This document shows positions 1-8,675 of a stretch of DNA of 64,000 nt, piece after piece; within the stretch, counting starts at the first letter, position 1; every line of letters begins with the position of its first letter. A program made the position numbers and the translations under genes. Origin of the DNA: CAVTJL01 sp963735065 (GTDB taxonomy: Bacteria; Pseudomonadota; Alphaproteobacteria; Geminicoccales; Geminicoccaceae); assembly GCA_963735065.1 (NCBI GenBank), contig CAVTJL010000001.1:1798001-1862000 (forward strand), given 5' to 3'. Below the pieces are notes generated by a model, which saw only the letters and a program-made list of their open reading frames with translations, made no database searches and was not told the DNA's origin.

Positions 1-210
1 CTCTTGATCGGCACCGAGATCCGGGAGGCGCTGGGCTGTGTCGACGGCGCTGCCCGCGCAGGCGGCATCGTGCTTGTCGGCGGCAGCGATCTCGTGGCCC
101 GCTACACCACGGCGCTCAGGCTTGCGGGGATCACGGCGCTGAGCTCCGTGCCCGACGCGGCCGCGCGCGGTCAGCATCTTCTGGCCGAGACGGCGGGAAT
201 TCTCCAATGA
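1..210 (+). CDS. dgoK: 2-dehydro-3-deoxygalactonokinase, C-terminal end (partial)
   Basis: This frame is open from the first base of the window, so only the last ~70 residues of the protein are present. The visible part contains a Gly-rich segment (VLVGGSDLVARY) followed by a short helical tail, which matches the C-terminus of DgoK sugar kinases. DgoK phosphorylates 2-keto-3-deoxygalactonate in the cytoplasm as part of the De Ley-Doudoroff galactonate pathway. Its TGA overlaps the next ATG by four bases (ATGA), so it is translationally coupled to an aldolase of the same pathway, and that context carries most of the assignment. Confidence 0.8.
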   Translation, partial: LLIGTEIREALGCVDGAARAGGIVLVGGSDLVARYTTALRLAGITALSSVPDAAARGQHLLAETAGILQ

Positions 211-860
211 CCGAGGCGGGCATGGGCAACGCATTGGCCGACTGGCTGGCGCCGATGCCGCTGGTGGCGATCCTCCGCGGCGTTCGGCCCGACGAGGTGG
301 TCGGGGTCGGCGAGCAGCTCCATGCCGCGGGCTTCCGTATCCTCGAGGTGCCGCTCAACTCACCCGAGCCCTTCGACAGCATCGGCGGGCTCGCGCGGGC
401 GCTGGGGGACCGGGCGCTCGTCGGCGCCGGCACGGTGCTGGACCCGGCGGACGTCGGCCGGCTGGCCGAGGCCGGCGGGCGGCTCGTCGTCATGCCGCAC
501 GCCGATGTCCGCGTCATCCAGGAGGCGAAGCGGCTGGGGCTTCTCTGTCTGCCGGGAATCGCCACGCCCACCGAGGCCTTCGCGGCGCTGGCCGCGGGCG
601 CCGACGGGCTGAAGCTCTTTCCCGGCGAGCTCATCGGGCCGCCTGTCGTCAAGGCGCTGCGCGCGGTGTTGCCGAGGGGCACGCGGCTCTTCCCGGTGGG
701 CGGGATCACGCCGGAGACGATGGCACCCTATGTCGCTGCCGGCGCCGACGGCTTCGGCCTGGGCTCGGCGCTCTACAAGCCGGGGATGACGGCTGCCGAG
801 GTCGGTCGGACCGCGGCAGCGTTCGCCAGCGCCTGGTCCGCGCTCGAGGCCGGGGCCTGA
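207..860 (+). CDS. dgoA: 2-dehydro-3-deoxy-6-phosphogalactonate aldolase
   Basis: A 217-residue class I aldolase of the KDPG/KDPGal family that cleaves 2-keto-3-deoxy-6-phosphogalactonate to pyruvate and glyceraldehyde 3-phosphate. The barrel shows the expected glutamate in ILEVPLNSP (about residue 47) and the Schiff-base lysine in GADGLKLFPGE (about Lys136). The phosphate-binding GGI motif lies near residue 170. Length is normal for the family. The gene follows dgoK with a 4-nt ATGA overlap, which favours the galactonate pathway over the Entner-Doudoroff KDPG aldolase. A second in-frame ATG five codons later is a possible alternative start. Confidence 0.9.
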   Translation: MTEAGMGNALADWLAPMPLVAILRGVRPDEVVGVGEQLHAAGFRILEVPLNSPEPFDSIGGLARALGDRALVGAGTVLDPADVGRLAEAGGRLVVMPHADVRVIQEAKRLGLLCLPGIATPTEAFAALAAGADGLKLFPGELIGPPVVKALRAVLPRGTRLFPVGGITPETMAPYVAAGADGFGLGSALYKPGMTAAEVGRTAAAFASAWSALEAGA

Positions 861-870
861 GCGGCGGACC

Positions 871-1608
871 CTATTTCGGCTGCTGCAGGGCCCCCCCGCC
901 CAGATTGAGATCGAGCGCCGGCGGGGCGGCGCCGGCAGGCTTGGCCGCGCTGGGTGCTGAACCGGGTGCTGCCCCAGCGCTCGGCTTTGCCGCCCCTTGT
1001 GGTGGCTTGCCGCTCTGGATGAACATGTGGACGAGGGTCGGCTGATCCGGCAGCCCGGTCTTCTCCAGGTTCGCCTTCGCCTGGTATGCCTCGATCGCGG
1101 CCTGCGTCTTGGGCCCGAAGCTCCCGTCGGGCGTGCCCGAGAGATAGCCTCCGGCGATCAGCTGCTGCTGCATGCGACGCAGGATCTCATCATAGATCGG
1201 GATGGTGTTCTTGCCGACGGTCGCCTGCTCGATCTGGGAGCGCTCGGTCAGTCGGTCCTTGGCGAGATACTCGGCGAGCTTGAGCCCGACCTCCGCCAGA
1301 TGCTCGTCGGGGTTCTGCTCGCAGTGCGACGCGACAAGCTTCAGGAGCGTTTCCGGGCTCTGCCAGGGCGCTATGTCGTAGATTCCGCTCTGCGTCATGT
1401 TGATCGCGGTGAGGAAACCGTCGAGCCAGCTGACGAAGACGACGAGGCCCTTTTGATCCTTCTTCTGGACTGCGTCGACGAGCGACTTGCAGGTGTCGTA
1501 GCCCATGCCCTTGGGGGCGAACGAGCCGGACTTGTCGGCGGCATGCGCAGAGGGCGCGGCAAGCAGGGCGAATGCCGCCAGGACGACGAGACAGCGGGGC
1601 GCGTTCAA
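871..1608 (-). CDS. Secreted peptidoglycan-binding domain protein
   Basis: A 245-residue protein with a clear Sec signal peptide (hydrophobic core near residues 6-20, cleavage probably after AHA). Residues ~35-115 form a small Cys-containing helical region (cysteines near 40 and 94) of the kind seen in HdeA/Rap1a-like periplasmic domains. Residues ~140-195 are a peptidoglycan-binding domain (GYLSGTPDGSFGPKTQAAI). The tail is Ala/Pro/Gly-rich and probably disordered. It lies convergent to dgoA, 10 bp away, and stands alone. A periplasmic, cell-wall-associated role is inferred; no catalytic domain is visible. Confidence 0.72.
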   Translation of the reverse strand: MNAPRCLVVLAAFALLAAPSAHAADKSGSFAPKGMGYDTCKSLVDAVQKKDQKGLVVFVSWLDGFLTAINMTQSGIYDIAPWQSPETLLKLVASHCEQNPDEHLAEVGLKLAEYLAKDRLTERSQIEQATVGKNTIPIYDEILRRMQQQLIAGGYLSGTPDGSFGPKTQAAIEAYQAKANLEKTGLPDQPTLVHMFIQSGKPPQGAAKPSAGAAPGSAPSAAKPAGAAPPALDLNLGGGALQQPK

Positions 1609-1902
1609 GGGGCTCGATCCTTCCAGCTCGACAATGGCGCAAGCCGGGCCTTCCCTAGCTTAGACGATAGCCGTCTAGCAAGGGCGGCACTGCGCCGCCA
1701 CCCGTGGTGAGACGGAAGGCCTGAGGCTGGTGCCTCGGGCGCGCGAGACGAGTGTGGCGGTGGAGTCCTCTGCAGGCAACGGATGGCCCTGGACCGGAGC
1801 CTCGGTCTCGGTCTCTCTCGCGACGCGGCATCGCAGGAATCGGGTGTCGCCGGGGTCGGCCGATCCCTAGGAGAGATACCGGCCAGACCAGGAGTGAAGA
1901 GG

Positions 1903-2778
1903 ATGATGGTCATCGATCCGGCCGAAGCCAGCGAGAGCTACATGCGCGTGGAGCGGGCGATCCGCTTCATCGACACGCACCGCCTCGATCAGCCGGGACT
2001 CGAGGATGTGGCGCGCGCGATGGGCCTGAGCCCGCTTCACGCCCAGCGCGTCTTCACGCGCTGGGCCGGCGTGAGCCCGAAGCAGTTCCTGGCGCTCTTG
2101 ACCATAGAGGACGCCAAGACGCGACTTCGCGACGCAGCGAGCGTCCTCGACGTGGCCCTCGATGTAGGCCTCTCCGGACCGTCGCGCCTGCATGATCTCT
2201 TCGTCAAGCTCGAGGGCGTGACGCCTGGCGAGTACAAGGCGATGGGCAGGACCCTCGAGATGCGCTGGGGCGTGCATCCGACGCCCTTCGGCGACGCGCT
2301 TTTCGTGCTGAGCGACCGCGGCCTGTCGCGCTTGGCCTTCGTGGCGGGCGAGCCGCTGCAGGAGGTGCTCGAGGAGGCCAAGGCGGCGTGGCCGCTGTCC
2401 CGGTTCCACGCCGATCCCGCGGCGACCCAGCCGCTCGTCCGCCGGATCTTCCAGCCGGCCCCCGACGACGCGCCGCTGCGCGCCCTGATCAGGGGGACGC
2501 CGTTCCAGGTGCAGGTCTGGCGGGCGCTGCTGCGCATCCCCGCGGGCAGCACCGTGACCTATGGCAGCCTCGCCCGGGCGCTGGGCCAGGACGGTGCCGC
2601 GCGCGCCGTCGGCACGGCCTGCGGCCAGAACCGCCTGGGCTTCCTCGTCCCTTGCCACCGGGTCATCCGGGAGACCGGTGCCTTGGCTGGTTATCGATGG
2701 GGGCTACCGATGAAGCGGGCGATGCTGGCCTGGGAGGCAGCGCGCCTCGAGCCGGCCGGGCCGGCGATCGCGGCCTGA
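1903..2778 (+). CDS. AraC-type regulator fused to methylated-DNA--protein cysteine methyltransferase (Ada-like)
   Basis: A two-domain protein. Residues ~13-115 form an AraC double helix-turn-helix. Residues ~120-285 form an O6-alkylguanine-DNA alkyltransferase with the acceptor cysteine in VPCHRVI (Cys251). It repairs O6-methylguanine by irreversible transfer to itself and, as in Ada, may also activate transcription. The N-terminal Ada zinc domain that senses methylphosphotriesters is absent, so this is the short Ada form. The ATG at 1903 was chosen because GGAG lies 8 nt upstream (1891-1894). An upstream in-frame ATG at 1783 would add 40 residues without resemblance to the family. Confidence 0.87.
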   Translation: MMVIDPAEASESYMRVERAIRFIDTHRLDQPGLEDVARAMGLSPLHAQRVFTRWAGVSPKQFLALLTIEDAKTRLRDAASVLDVALDVGLSGPSRLHDLFVKLEGVTPGEYKAMGRTLEMRWGVHPTPFGDALFVLSDRGLSRLAFVAGEPLQEVLEEAKAAWPLSRFHADPAATQPLVRRIFQPAPDDAPLRALIRGTPFQVQVWRALLRIPAGSTVTYGSLARALGQDGAARAVGTACGQNRLGFLVPCHRVIRETGALAGYRWGLPMKRAMLAWEAARLEPAGPAIAA

Positions 2779-2853
2779 CGCCTTCCCGGCGCAGAGACTT
2801 TTCCGGAGCCGGCGCCGCGGCTAGGGTCGCGGGCCAGCTCCGGAGGGTCACCG

Positions 2854-3897
2854 ATGACGTTGCCACCGATCGAGGTCGAGCTCTACAGCGACACCCAGAC
2901 GCGCCCGACGCCGGCCATGCGCCGTGCCATGGCCGAGGCCGAGGTCGGCGACGAGCAGCAGCACGAGGACCCCGAGGTCAACGCGCTCTGTGCCGAGGTC
3001 GCGGACCTTTTGGGCAAGGAGGCGGCCGTCTTCCTGCCGTCGGGGACGATGTGCAACGAGATCGCGCTCGCGGTGCAGTGCCGTCCGGGAGAGGAGGTGC
3101 TGCTCCACGAGACGGCACACCCCATCCACGCCGAGGCCGGCGGCCCCGCGGTGCTGGCGCGGGTCATCCTGACGCCCCTGCCGGGCGAGCGCGGCATCTT
3201 CGAGCCCGCCGCTCTCGAGGCGCGTATCCGGACCAATCGCCACGCCCCGCGCTCCCGCCTCGTGTCGGTGGAGCAGACGAGCAATCTCGGCGGCGGCACG
3301 GTCTGGCCCCTGGCGAAGATCCAGGCCGTGGCCGATATGGCCCGGCGCCACGGGCTGGCCGTGCACATGGACGGTGCCCGCCTGATGAACGCGGTGGTCG
3401 CCAGCGGCGTTGCGGCCCGCGACTACTGCGCCCCCGTCGACACCGCCTGGATCGACTTCAGCAAGGGCCTTGGCGCGCCGGTGGGCGCCGTGCTCGCCGG
3501 CTCCCGGCCCTTCATCGACGAGGCCTGGCGCTTCAAGCAGATGATCGGCGGAGCGATGCGCCAGGCCGGCATCCTCGCCGCCGCCTGCCGCCATGGGCTG
3601 CGCCACCATGTCGAGCGGCTGGCCGTCGATCACGCCAACGCGCGGCGGCTGGCTCGTGGCCTCGCCGGGCTGCCCGGGATCGTGCTCGATCCAGCGACCG
3701 TCGAGACCAACATCGTCCTCTTCGAGATCGCGCGTGATGATGTCGACGCGGCGGCCCTGGTGGCGGCGCTTCGCGCGAAGGGCGTGCGCATGGGTGCGAT
3801 GGGGCACCGTGTGGTCCGCGCCGTGACCCATCTCGACGTCGACGAGGCCGGCATCGACCGCGCCATCGGCGCCACGGCCGAGGCGCTGCGCGCCTGA
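2854..3897 (+). CDS. ltaE: Low-specificity L-threonine aldolase
   Basis: A 347-residue PLP-dependent fold-type I enzyme of the beta-eliminating lyase family. It cleaves L-threonine or L-allo-threonine to glycine and acetaldehyde. The PLP lysine is in DFSKGLGAP (Lys204), and the aspartate binding the pyridine nitrogen is in HMDGARL (Asp173). The N-terminal SDTQTRP segment is also typical. GGAGG lies about 8 nt upstream of the ATG. It is convergent with the following glycosylphosphotransferase, with 15 bp between stop codons. No pathway partner is adjacent. Confidence 0.88.
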   Translation: MTLPPIEVELYSDTQTRPTPAMRRAMAEAEVGDEQQHEDPEVNALCAEVADLLGKEAAVFLPSGTMCNEIALAVQCRPGEEVLLHETAHPIHAEAGGPAVLARVILTPLPGERGIFEPAALEARIRTNRHAPRSRLVSVEQTSNLGGGTVWPLAKIQAVADMARRHGLAVHMDGARLMNAVVASGVAARDYCAPVDTAWIDFSKGLGAPVGAVLAGSRPFIDEAWRFKQMIGGAMRQAGILAAACRHGLRHHVERLAVDHANARRLARGLAGLPGIVLDPATVETNIVLFEIARDDVDAAALVAALRAKGVRMGAMGHRVVRAVTHLDVDEAGIDRAIGATAEALRA

Positions 3898-3912
3898 GCG
3901 CCGTCCGTTCGG

Positions 3913-5382
3913 TCAGTAGGCGCCGCGGCCGGTGAAGCCGCCCAGGAGCGTGGCCGCGATGATCCGCAGATCGAGCAGCAGGGACCAGTTGCGGATGTAG
4001 TGGAGGTCGAGCTCGACCCGGCGCTGCATCGTCTCCACCGTCAAGGTGGCGCCCCTGGAGCCGTTGATCTGCGCCCAGCCGGTGATGCCGGGCTTGACCC
4101 GGTGCCGGGCGAGATAGCCCTCGATCAGGGGCTCGTAGTGCTGGTTGTGCGCGACGGCGTGCGGGCGCGGCCCGACGATCGACATCTCGCCCTTGAGCAC
4201 GTTCAAGAGCTGCGGCAGCTCGTCGATGCTCAGGCACCGCAGCACCCGGCCCAGCCGCGTGACGCGCGGATCGCCGGGAGAGGCCTGGCGGAGGTCCGCC
4301 TCGGTCCCCACGGCGCAGCGCTCGACATACATGGTGCGGAACTTCAGGACCTCGATGATCTCGTTGTTGAGCCCGTGGCGCTTTTGCCGGTAGAGCGCCG
4401 GGCCCGGGGATTCGAGCCGGATGGCCACCGCCACCGCCAGCATCAGCGGCCCGGCGAGAAGCAGGATCGTCGCCGCGATCACCTTGTCCTCGATCGCCTT
4501 GATGAGAGCGCCCCAGCCTTCGAGAGGGCGGTCGTAGACGGCGAGCAGGGGAACCCCCGCGAGCTCGGCCACGCCCCTGCCGCGCAGATGAAAGCCCACG
4601 AGATCCGGGCAGAGCCGCACATCGACCGGCAGGTTCCGCAGCTTGCGCATGCAGGCGAGGAGACGGCCCTCCGCGCTCCAGGGGAGAGCCACCACGACGA
4701 GGTCGACGCGATGTCGGCTCGCGAAGGTGACGAGGTCGTCGATCGTGCCCAGCACGGGATAGCCACCCAGATAGTGGGGCACCCGGTCGCGCCGGTCGTC
4801 GAAGACGCCGATCAGCCTCGTGTCCTGGCCTCGCTGCTCGAGCTGCTCGACCAGGCGCTGCCCCAGCTCGCCCGCGCCGACGATCACGAGGTTGCGCCTC
4901 AGCCGACCGGCGCGGCGCCAGCGGGCCAGCGCGAGGCCGAGGCCCAGCCGCGTCACCGCGAAGCCTGCCGCACCGACGACCAGCCACAGGATGAGGGCCG
5001 AGGCTGGTATGCGTCCGGCACCCGGCAGGGCGGTGGCGAGCCCCTGGGCTGCCAGCAGGGCAAGGATCCAGCTCAGCCCAAGACGGGCAAGCTGGCTCGT
5101 CGGGCGGCCGAGCGGCCCAGGCCGGTAGACGCCGGCCGCCTCGAAGCAGCCGATGGCCAAAAGGGTCCCGATCACGGCGTCCTTCGCGAGCCCGGTCGCT
5201 GGGCCCTGATCCGCCGCGACCGACAGAGCGGCACCCGCCGCCACGATCGCGTCGCCGATGCGAAGACAGCCGGCGACGACGGGAAGCGACACCAGCCCGT
5301 CCCCTGGCCGGGTTGCGTCGCTTCGTGCCGTGTGCCGTCGCTCGAGGGTGGCGTCCATCGGAGGGGTCATCGAAAGGCCCAT
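3913..5382 (-). CDS. Polyprenyl glycosylphosphotransferase (WcaJ-type), initiates exopolysaccharide
   Basis: An integral inner-membrane enzyme that moves a hexose-1-phosphate from a UDP-sugar onto undecaprenyl phosphate. Four or five hydrophobic segments lie in the N-terminal third. A CoA-binding-like Rossmann domain follows (VIVGAGELGQRL). The C-terminal ~190 residues are the bacterial sugar transferase domain, with KFRTMY, SIDELPQLLNVLKGEMSIVGPRP and KPGITGWAQING blocks. I chose the ATG at 5382; a TTG at 5424 and ATGs at 5370 and 5358 are alternatives, none with an ideal ribosome site. No glycosyltransferase, Wzx or Wzy gene is adjacent, so the polymer cannot be named. Confidence 0.88.
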   Translation of the reverse strand: MGLSMTPPMDATLERRHTARSDATRPGDGLVSLPVVAGCLRIGDAIVAAGAALSVAADQGPATGLAKDAVIGTLLAIGCFEAAGVYRPGPLGRPTSQLARLGLSWILALLAAQGLATALPGAGRIPASALILWLVVGAAGFAVTRLGLGLALARWRRAGRLRRNLVIVGAGELGQRLVEQLEQRGQDTRLIGVFDDRRDRVPHYLGGYPVLGTIDDLVTFASRHRVDLVVVALPWSAEGRLLACMRKLRNLPVDVRLCPDLVGFHLRGRGVAELAGVPLLAVYDRPLEGWGALIKAIEDKVIAATILLLAGPLMLAVAVAIRLESPGPALYRQKRHGLNNEIIEVLKFRTMYVERCAVGTEADLRQASPGDPRVTRLGRVLRCLSIDELPQLLNVLKGEMSIVGPRPHAVAHNQHYEPLIEGYLARHRVKPGITGWAQINGSRGATLTVETMQRRVELDLHYIRNWSLLLDLRIIAATLLGGFTGRGAY

Positions 5383-5416
5383 GCCCTCGGCTGCTGATCG
5401 CCGGGGTCCGCGTTGC

Positions 5417-5443
5417 GATATCAAAGCCGGGTCACGATATCAA
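5417..5443. repeat. Direct repeat CGATATCAA, 19 bp apart
   Basis: Two copies of GATATCAA, both preceded by C, start at 5417 and 5436. The 19-bp spacing is close to two helical turns. They lie just upstream of, and overlap, the possible TTG start of the glycosylphosphotransferase, in an AT-richer divergent spacer. Binding sites for a regulator of the exopolysaccharide gene are a reasonable guess. Confidence 0.35.
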
Positions 5444-5508
5444 CTATTTGGATTATTAGCCAGAAGCGATCGCCGTTTACGCGAGATCGCATAAGTCTCT
5501 GAGCGCGA

Positions 5509-5524
5509 TGTGATGAGCATCACG
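5509..5524. promoter_or_regulatory. Crp/Fnr-type palindrome TGTGATGAGCATCACG
   Basis: The sequence matches the CRP consensus TGTGA-N6-TCACA at nine of ten defined positions and can also be read as an FNR-like GTGAT-N4-ATCAC. It lies in the divergent spacer, 65 bp before the small membrane protein start at 5589 and about 127 bp before the glycosylphosphotransferase start. Function is inferred from sequence only. Confidence 0.4.
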
Positions 5525-5588
5525 AGCGGAAGGCCGGGGCGGGCTTATCGTTGGGCGCTTGGTCCTGAACGCCTCGAACGGTTGGAAC

Positions 5589-5930
5589 ATGAGCCAGTGG
5601 CATCTCGACACGAGGATGGCGATGCCGGTCCTGGTTGGCTCGGCGCTCGCCGCGACGCTGCTCGTCCTGCTCGCCACCACGACGGCGGTTCGCGAGCGGG
5701 CACCGGCGAACGGCATCCCTGCAGCGTCTTCATCGCAAGCTGATGACCCGCAGGTCTGCGTTACCGAGAGCGGCTTCTGCCCCCTCGAGGTGACGGTGCC
5801 TGACGGCCAGCCCTGCCGGTGCGTCGATGCCTGGCGGGGCGCGGTCGCAGGCCGGGCGTGGTCGCTCCATGCCATTCTCGACGATCCGGGCCTGCTGCCC
5901 GACCGTCTGGAGGATGACCCGGATGAGTGA
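5589..5930 (+). CDS. Small membrane-anchored protein with four-cysteine motif
   Basis: A 113-residue protein with no function I recognise. One transmembrane segment (residues ~12-33) anchors a C-terminal domain containing C-x6-C-x11-C-x-C (Cys57, 64, 76, 78) within a Pro/Gly-rich context (SGFCPLEV, GQPCRC). This resembles short Cys-motif proteins common in alphaproteobacteria. The Cys domain would face the periplasm if the N-terminus stays inside. ATG 5589 was preferred over an upstream TTG at 5559 because the anchor then starts near the N-terminus. It converges on the TPR-SPOR gene. Confidence 0.55.
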   Translation: MSQWHLDTRMAMPVLVGSALAATLLVLLATTTAVRERAPANGIPAASSSQADDPQVCVTESGFCPLEVTVPDGQPCRCVDAWRGAVAGRAWSLHAILDDPGLLPDRLEDDPDE

Positions 5931-5969
5931 GCGGCAGGCGTGCTCGCCGCCGGAGCGCCGACCGGCCGG

Positions 5970-7109
5970 TCAGCGGGCCATGACGACGCAGTCGCCGCCC
6001 GCTTTGCGCACCGGCCTGCAGGCGGCCTCGGCCGCCGCTCGTGTCGGAAACTCGCCACCGAGGACACGATAGAAGGTGCCCTTGCCCGGCACCACGATCG
6101 TCGGCGGCGGCAGCTGCTGGAGGGCGGCGAGGCTCGGATATTTCTTCACCAGCCGGCCCCAGGCCAGGTGTGCCGCCTCCATGCTGCTCATCGACGCCAG
6201 ATGGATGGTATAGCCCGCGGCAGCGGCCGGAGGCCGGGTCGGCGCCGGCTCGGATGGCGCGGCCCTCGGCGCGACGGCGGCCGCCTTCGCCTGTGCGTTC
6301 TCGAGAGCGGGCGGATCGACGAGCGGGGGCTCCGCATCAGGCGGCGGAGGTGGGGGAGCGGCGTGTGCCGCCCGCTCCTCCGCGAGCACCTCGGGTGGTG
6401 GCAGGGCCGTCTTGCCGGGCTGCTGCGTGATCACCGGCGGCGGCGGCGGATTGGAGCTCGCCGTATCGCCGGTACGTTCCGCCTCGCGCTTGGCCTCCGC
6501 CAGGTTCGCGACGATGGCCTTGGTGGTCGGGTGCGTCTTGCCGAGCGTCTCGTCCGCCACTTTCGCGGCTTTCGTCAGCAGGGGGACCGCGTCGGCTGGT
6601 TTGCCCTCCTGCACATAGAGCATGGCGAGATTGTTCAGACCCTGCGCGACGTTCGGATTGTCGGGGCCGACGGCCTTCGTCAGCAGCGCCAGCGAGCGCT
6701 CGTAGAGCGGTTCCGCCTCCGCCAGCTGGCCTTGCGAGCGGTAGAGGAGGCCCAGATTGTTGAGCGCGGCGGCAAGCCCCACGGGATCCCGGTCGGCCTG
6801 CTTCTCCGCGAGGGAGACCGACCGGCGAAGCAGCGGCAGGGCGTCCTTCGTGCGTCCGAGCCGGCGATAGACCTCGCCCAGGTTGCCGACCTCCACGCCG
6901 ACTCGCGGGTCGTTCGGGCCGTACTGCTTCTCTGCCTCAGCGAGCGCCTGCTGGAAGTAGGGCAAGGCCTCCGCGTAGCGCTGCTCCCGGAGGAGCTGGG
7001 CGCCCTTCTGGTAGTCGCTCGAATCGACCTGGGCGACGGCGGTCGTGGCCATCATGACGCTGAGGGCGGCCACCAGCGCCAGGGACAGCCAAGAGTTGCG
7101 GCTCGACAT
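5970..7109 (-). CDS. Tetratricopeptide-repeat protein with C-terminal SPOR domain
   Basis: About 379 residues. A signal peptide (hydrophobic residues ~6-24, then VAQVDS) precedes several TPR units of the 42-residue kinesin-light-chain type, covering roughly residues 30-215 (repeated LNNLG.LY and AEPLYERSL patterns). A Pro-rich linker follows, and then a SPOR domain at the C-terminus (GYTIHLASM ... FYRVLGGEF). SPOR domains bind denuded peptidoglycan at division sites, so a periplasmic cell-envelope scaffold is inferred. The ATG at 7109 starts directly at the signal peptide; an earlier in-frame start at 7187 would add 26 unlikely residues. Confidence 0.8.
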   Translation of the reverse strand: MSSRNSWLSLALVAALSVMMATTAVAQVDSSDYQKGAQLLREQRYAEALPYFQQALAEAEKQYGPNDPRVGVEVGNLGEVYRRLGRTKDALPLLRRSVSLAEKQADRDPVGLAAALNNLGLLYRSQGQLAEAEPLYERSLALLTKAVGPDNPNVAQGLNNLAMLYVQEGKPADAVPLLTKAAKVADETLGKTHPTTKAIVANLAEAKREAERTGDTASSNPPPPPVITQQPGKTALPPPEVLAEERAAHAAPPPPPPDAEPPLVDPPALENAQAKAAAVAPRAAPSEPAPTRPPAAAAGYTIHLASMSSMEAAHLAWGRLVKKYPSLAALQQLPPPTIVVPGKGTFYRVLGGEFPTRAAAEAACRPVRKAGGDCVVMAR

Positions 7110-7260
7110 CGAGGACGTTCCGCGATCTTTGAGAAGCGCGGCGCAGCTTGGGGATTCCGGGCGGATTGTCCAGCCCCGAGCCTTCATGCCGAGCCGTTTG
7201 CGATCACTGCCCGGCTCTGCCAGATAGGTCCCTCGCTGTCGTGTGGTCAGGAGACGGGCT

Positions 7261-8556
7261 TTGGCGATACCAACCCCCAGCGGCTATCGGGCACTCGGCG
7301 AGGATACGCTCGGCGCCTACCTTGAGGGGCTGCCGGACCTGGCGCGGCGGCTCGGCGGGGGCGCGCGGGACTGGACCATCGGCGAGGTCGGGGACGGGAA
7401 TCTCAATCTCGTCTTCATCGTCGAGGGGCCGGCGGGGAGCCTCTGTGTCAAGCAGGCTCTTCCCTATGTGCGGCTGGTCGGCGAGAGCTGGCCGCTGCCG
7501 CTCGACCGGGCCTCGTTCGAGCACGCCGCGAGCGTCATTCAGGCAAGCCACGCGCCCGGCCTGGTGCCGGTGATCCATCATTACGACCCGGCCCTCTACC
7601 TCATCGTCATGGAGCGGCTGAGCCCGCACGTGATCATGCGCCGCGGCATGATCGAGGGCATCGTTTACCCGCGCTTTTTGGAGCAGATCACGGACTATCT
7701 CGCGCGCACGCTCTACTTCACCTCCGATCTGGCCATGGGGGCGTCGGACAAGAAGGCGATGATCGCCCGGTTCTGCCCCAACACCGAGCTTTGCCGCATC
7801 ACCGAGGATCTGGTCTTCACCGACCCCTACAGGGTGGCCGAGCTCAACCGTTGGACCAGCCCCTGGCTGGACGACGACGCCCGGGCGGTCCGCGAGGACG
7901 CCCAGCTCAAGCGGGCCATCTCCGCGCTCAAGCTCAAGTTCCTGAGCGAGGCGCAGGCGCTTCTCCACGGCGATCTGCACACGGGCTCGATCATGGTGAC
8001 CGAGGACGACACGCGGGTGATCGATCCCGAGTTCGCCTTCGTCGGCCCCATGGGCTTTGATGTGGGCAAGCTGATCGGCGAGCTTCTGTTGAGCTTCTTC
8101 AGCCAGCGCGGCCATGAGCGGGCGCCGGGCGAGCGCGACGCCTACCGTTCGTGGATTCTCGACCAGGCGGTGGGCGTCTGGCGCGGCTTCGAGCGCAAGT
8201 TCAAGGCGCTCTGGGACCAGCATCCGACGGGCGCCGCCTATCCCCGGGCCCTCTTCGCGGGGCCGGAGGGCGAGCGTTCCCTCGCTCTGGCGCAGGAGCA
8301 GCTTCTGCGCCGGCTGTTCGCCGACAGTCTGGGCTTTGCGGGCGCGGCCATGATTCGTCGCACGCTCGGCCTCGCGCACAATATCGACATGGAGCGCATC
8401 GAGGATCCCGAGCTGCGCGCGGCGTGTGAGCGTCGCAACCTGCGGTTGGCAAGGGAGATCGTGGTCGGCGCCGGTGCGATCGGTAGCATCGAGGCGGTTG
8501 CGGCCCGTGCGCGACAGCTCGACCAGGTAGGGGCGACGAAGGCGGAGTCGGTGTGA
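7261..8556 (+). CDS. mtnK: S-methyl-5-thioribose kinase
   Basis: A ~431-residue kinase of the aminoglycoside-phosphotransferase fold that phosphorylates methylthioribose in methionine salvage. The N-terminal GDGNLNLVFIV block binds ATP. The catalytic loop is HGDLHTGSIM and the metal-binding DPEFAF block follows. The most likely start is TTG at 7261, because AGGAG (7248-7252) sits 8 nt upstream; a GTG at 7243 is in frame but has no ribosome site. It belongs functionally with mtnA and mtnN about 1.7 kb downstream. Confidence 0.9.
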   Translation: MAIPTPSGYRALGEDTLGAYLEGLPDLARRLGGGARDWTIGEVGDGNLNLVFIVEGPAGSLCVKQALPYVRLVGESWPLPLDRASFEHAASVIQASHAPGLVPVIHHYDPALYLIVMERLSPHVIMRRGMIEGIVYPRFLEQITDYLARTLYFTSDLAMGASDKKAMIARFCPNTELCRITEDLVFTDPYRVAELNRWTSPWLDDDARAVREDAQLKRAISALKLKFLSEAQALLHGDLHTGSIMVTEDDTRVIDPEFAFVGPMGFDVGKLIGELLLSFFSQRGHERAPGERDAYRSWILDQAVGVWRGFERKFKALWDQHPTGAAYPRALFAGPEGERSLALAQEQLLRRLFADSLGFAGAAMIRRTLGLAHNIDMERIEDPELRAACERRNLRLAREIVVGAGAIGSIEAVAARARQLDQVGATKAESV

Positions 8557-8675
8557 TGCTACGCCGTGACCTCGCGCTCTAGGTGGACGATTGACGATTC
8601 AGATCACGTGACCATCTCTATACGGCAATCGGCCGCGCCCTGGCACGCGGTCCTAGTTTCGGGGAGGCAGAACCT

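Noticed and set aside
3889..3922. Inverted repeat GCGCCT/AGGCGC between ltaE and the glycosylphosphotransferase as a bidirectional terminator
   Set aside because: It lies mostly within coding sequence, has a long loop and no U tract.
8591..8623. TTGACG ... CTATAC promoter before folE
   Set aside because: The spacer is 20-21 bp, too long for a standard promoter, and no supporting element is visible.
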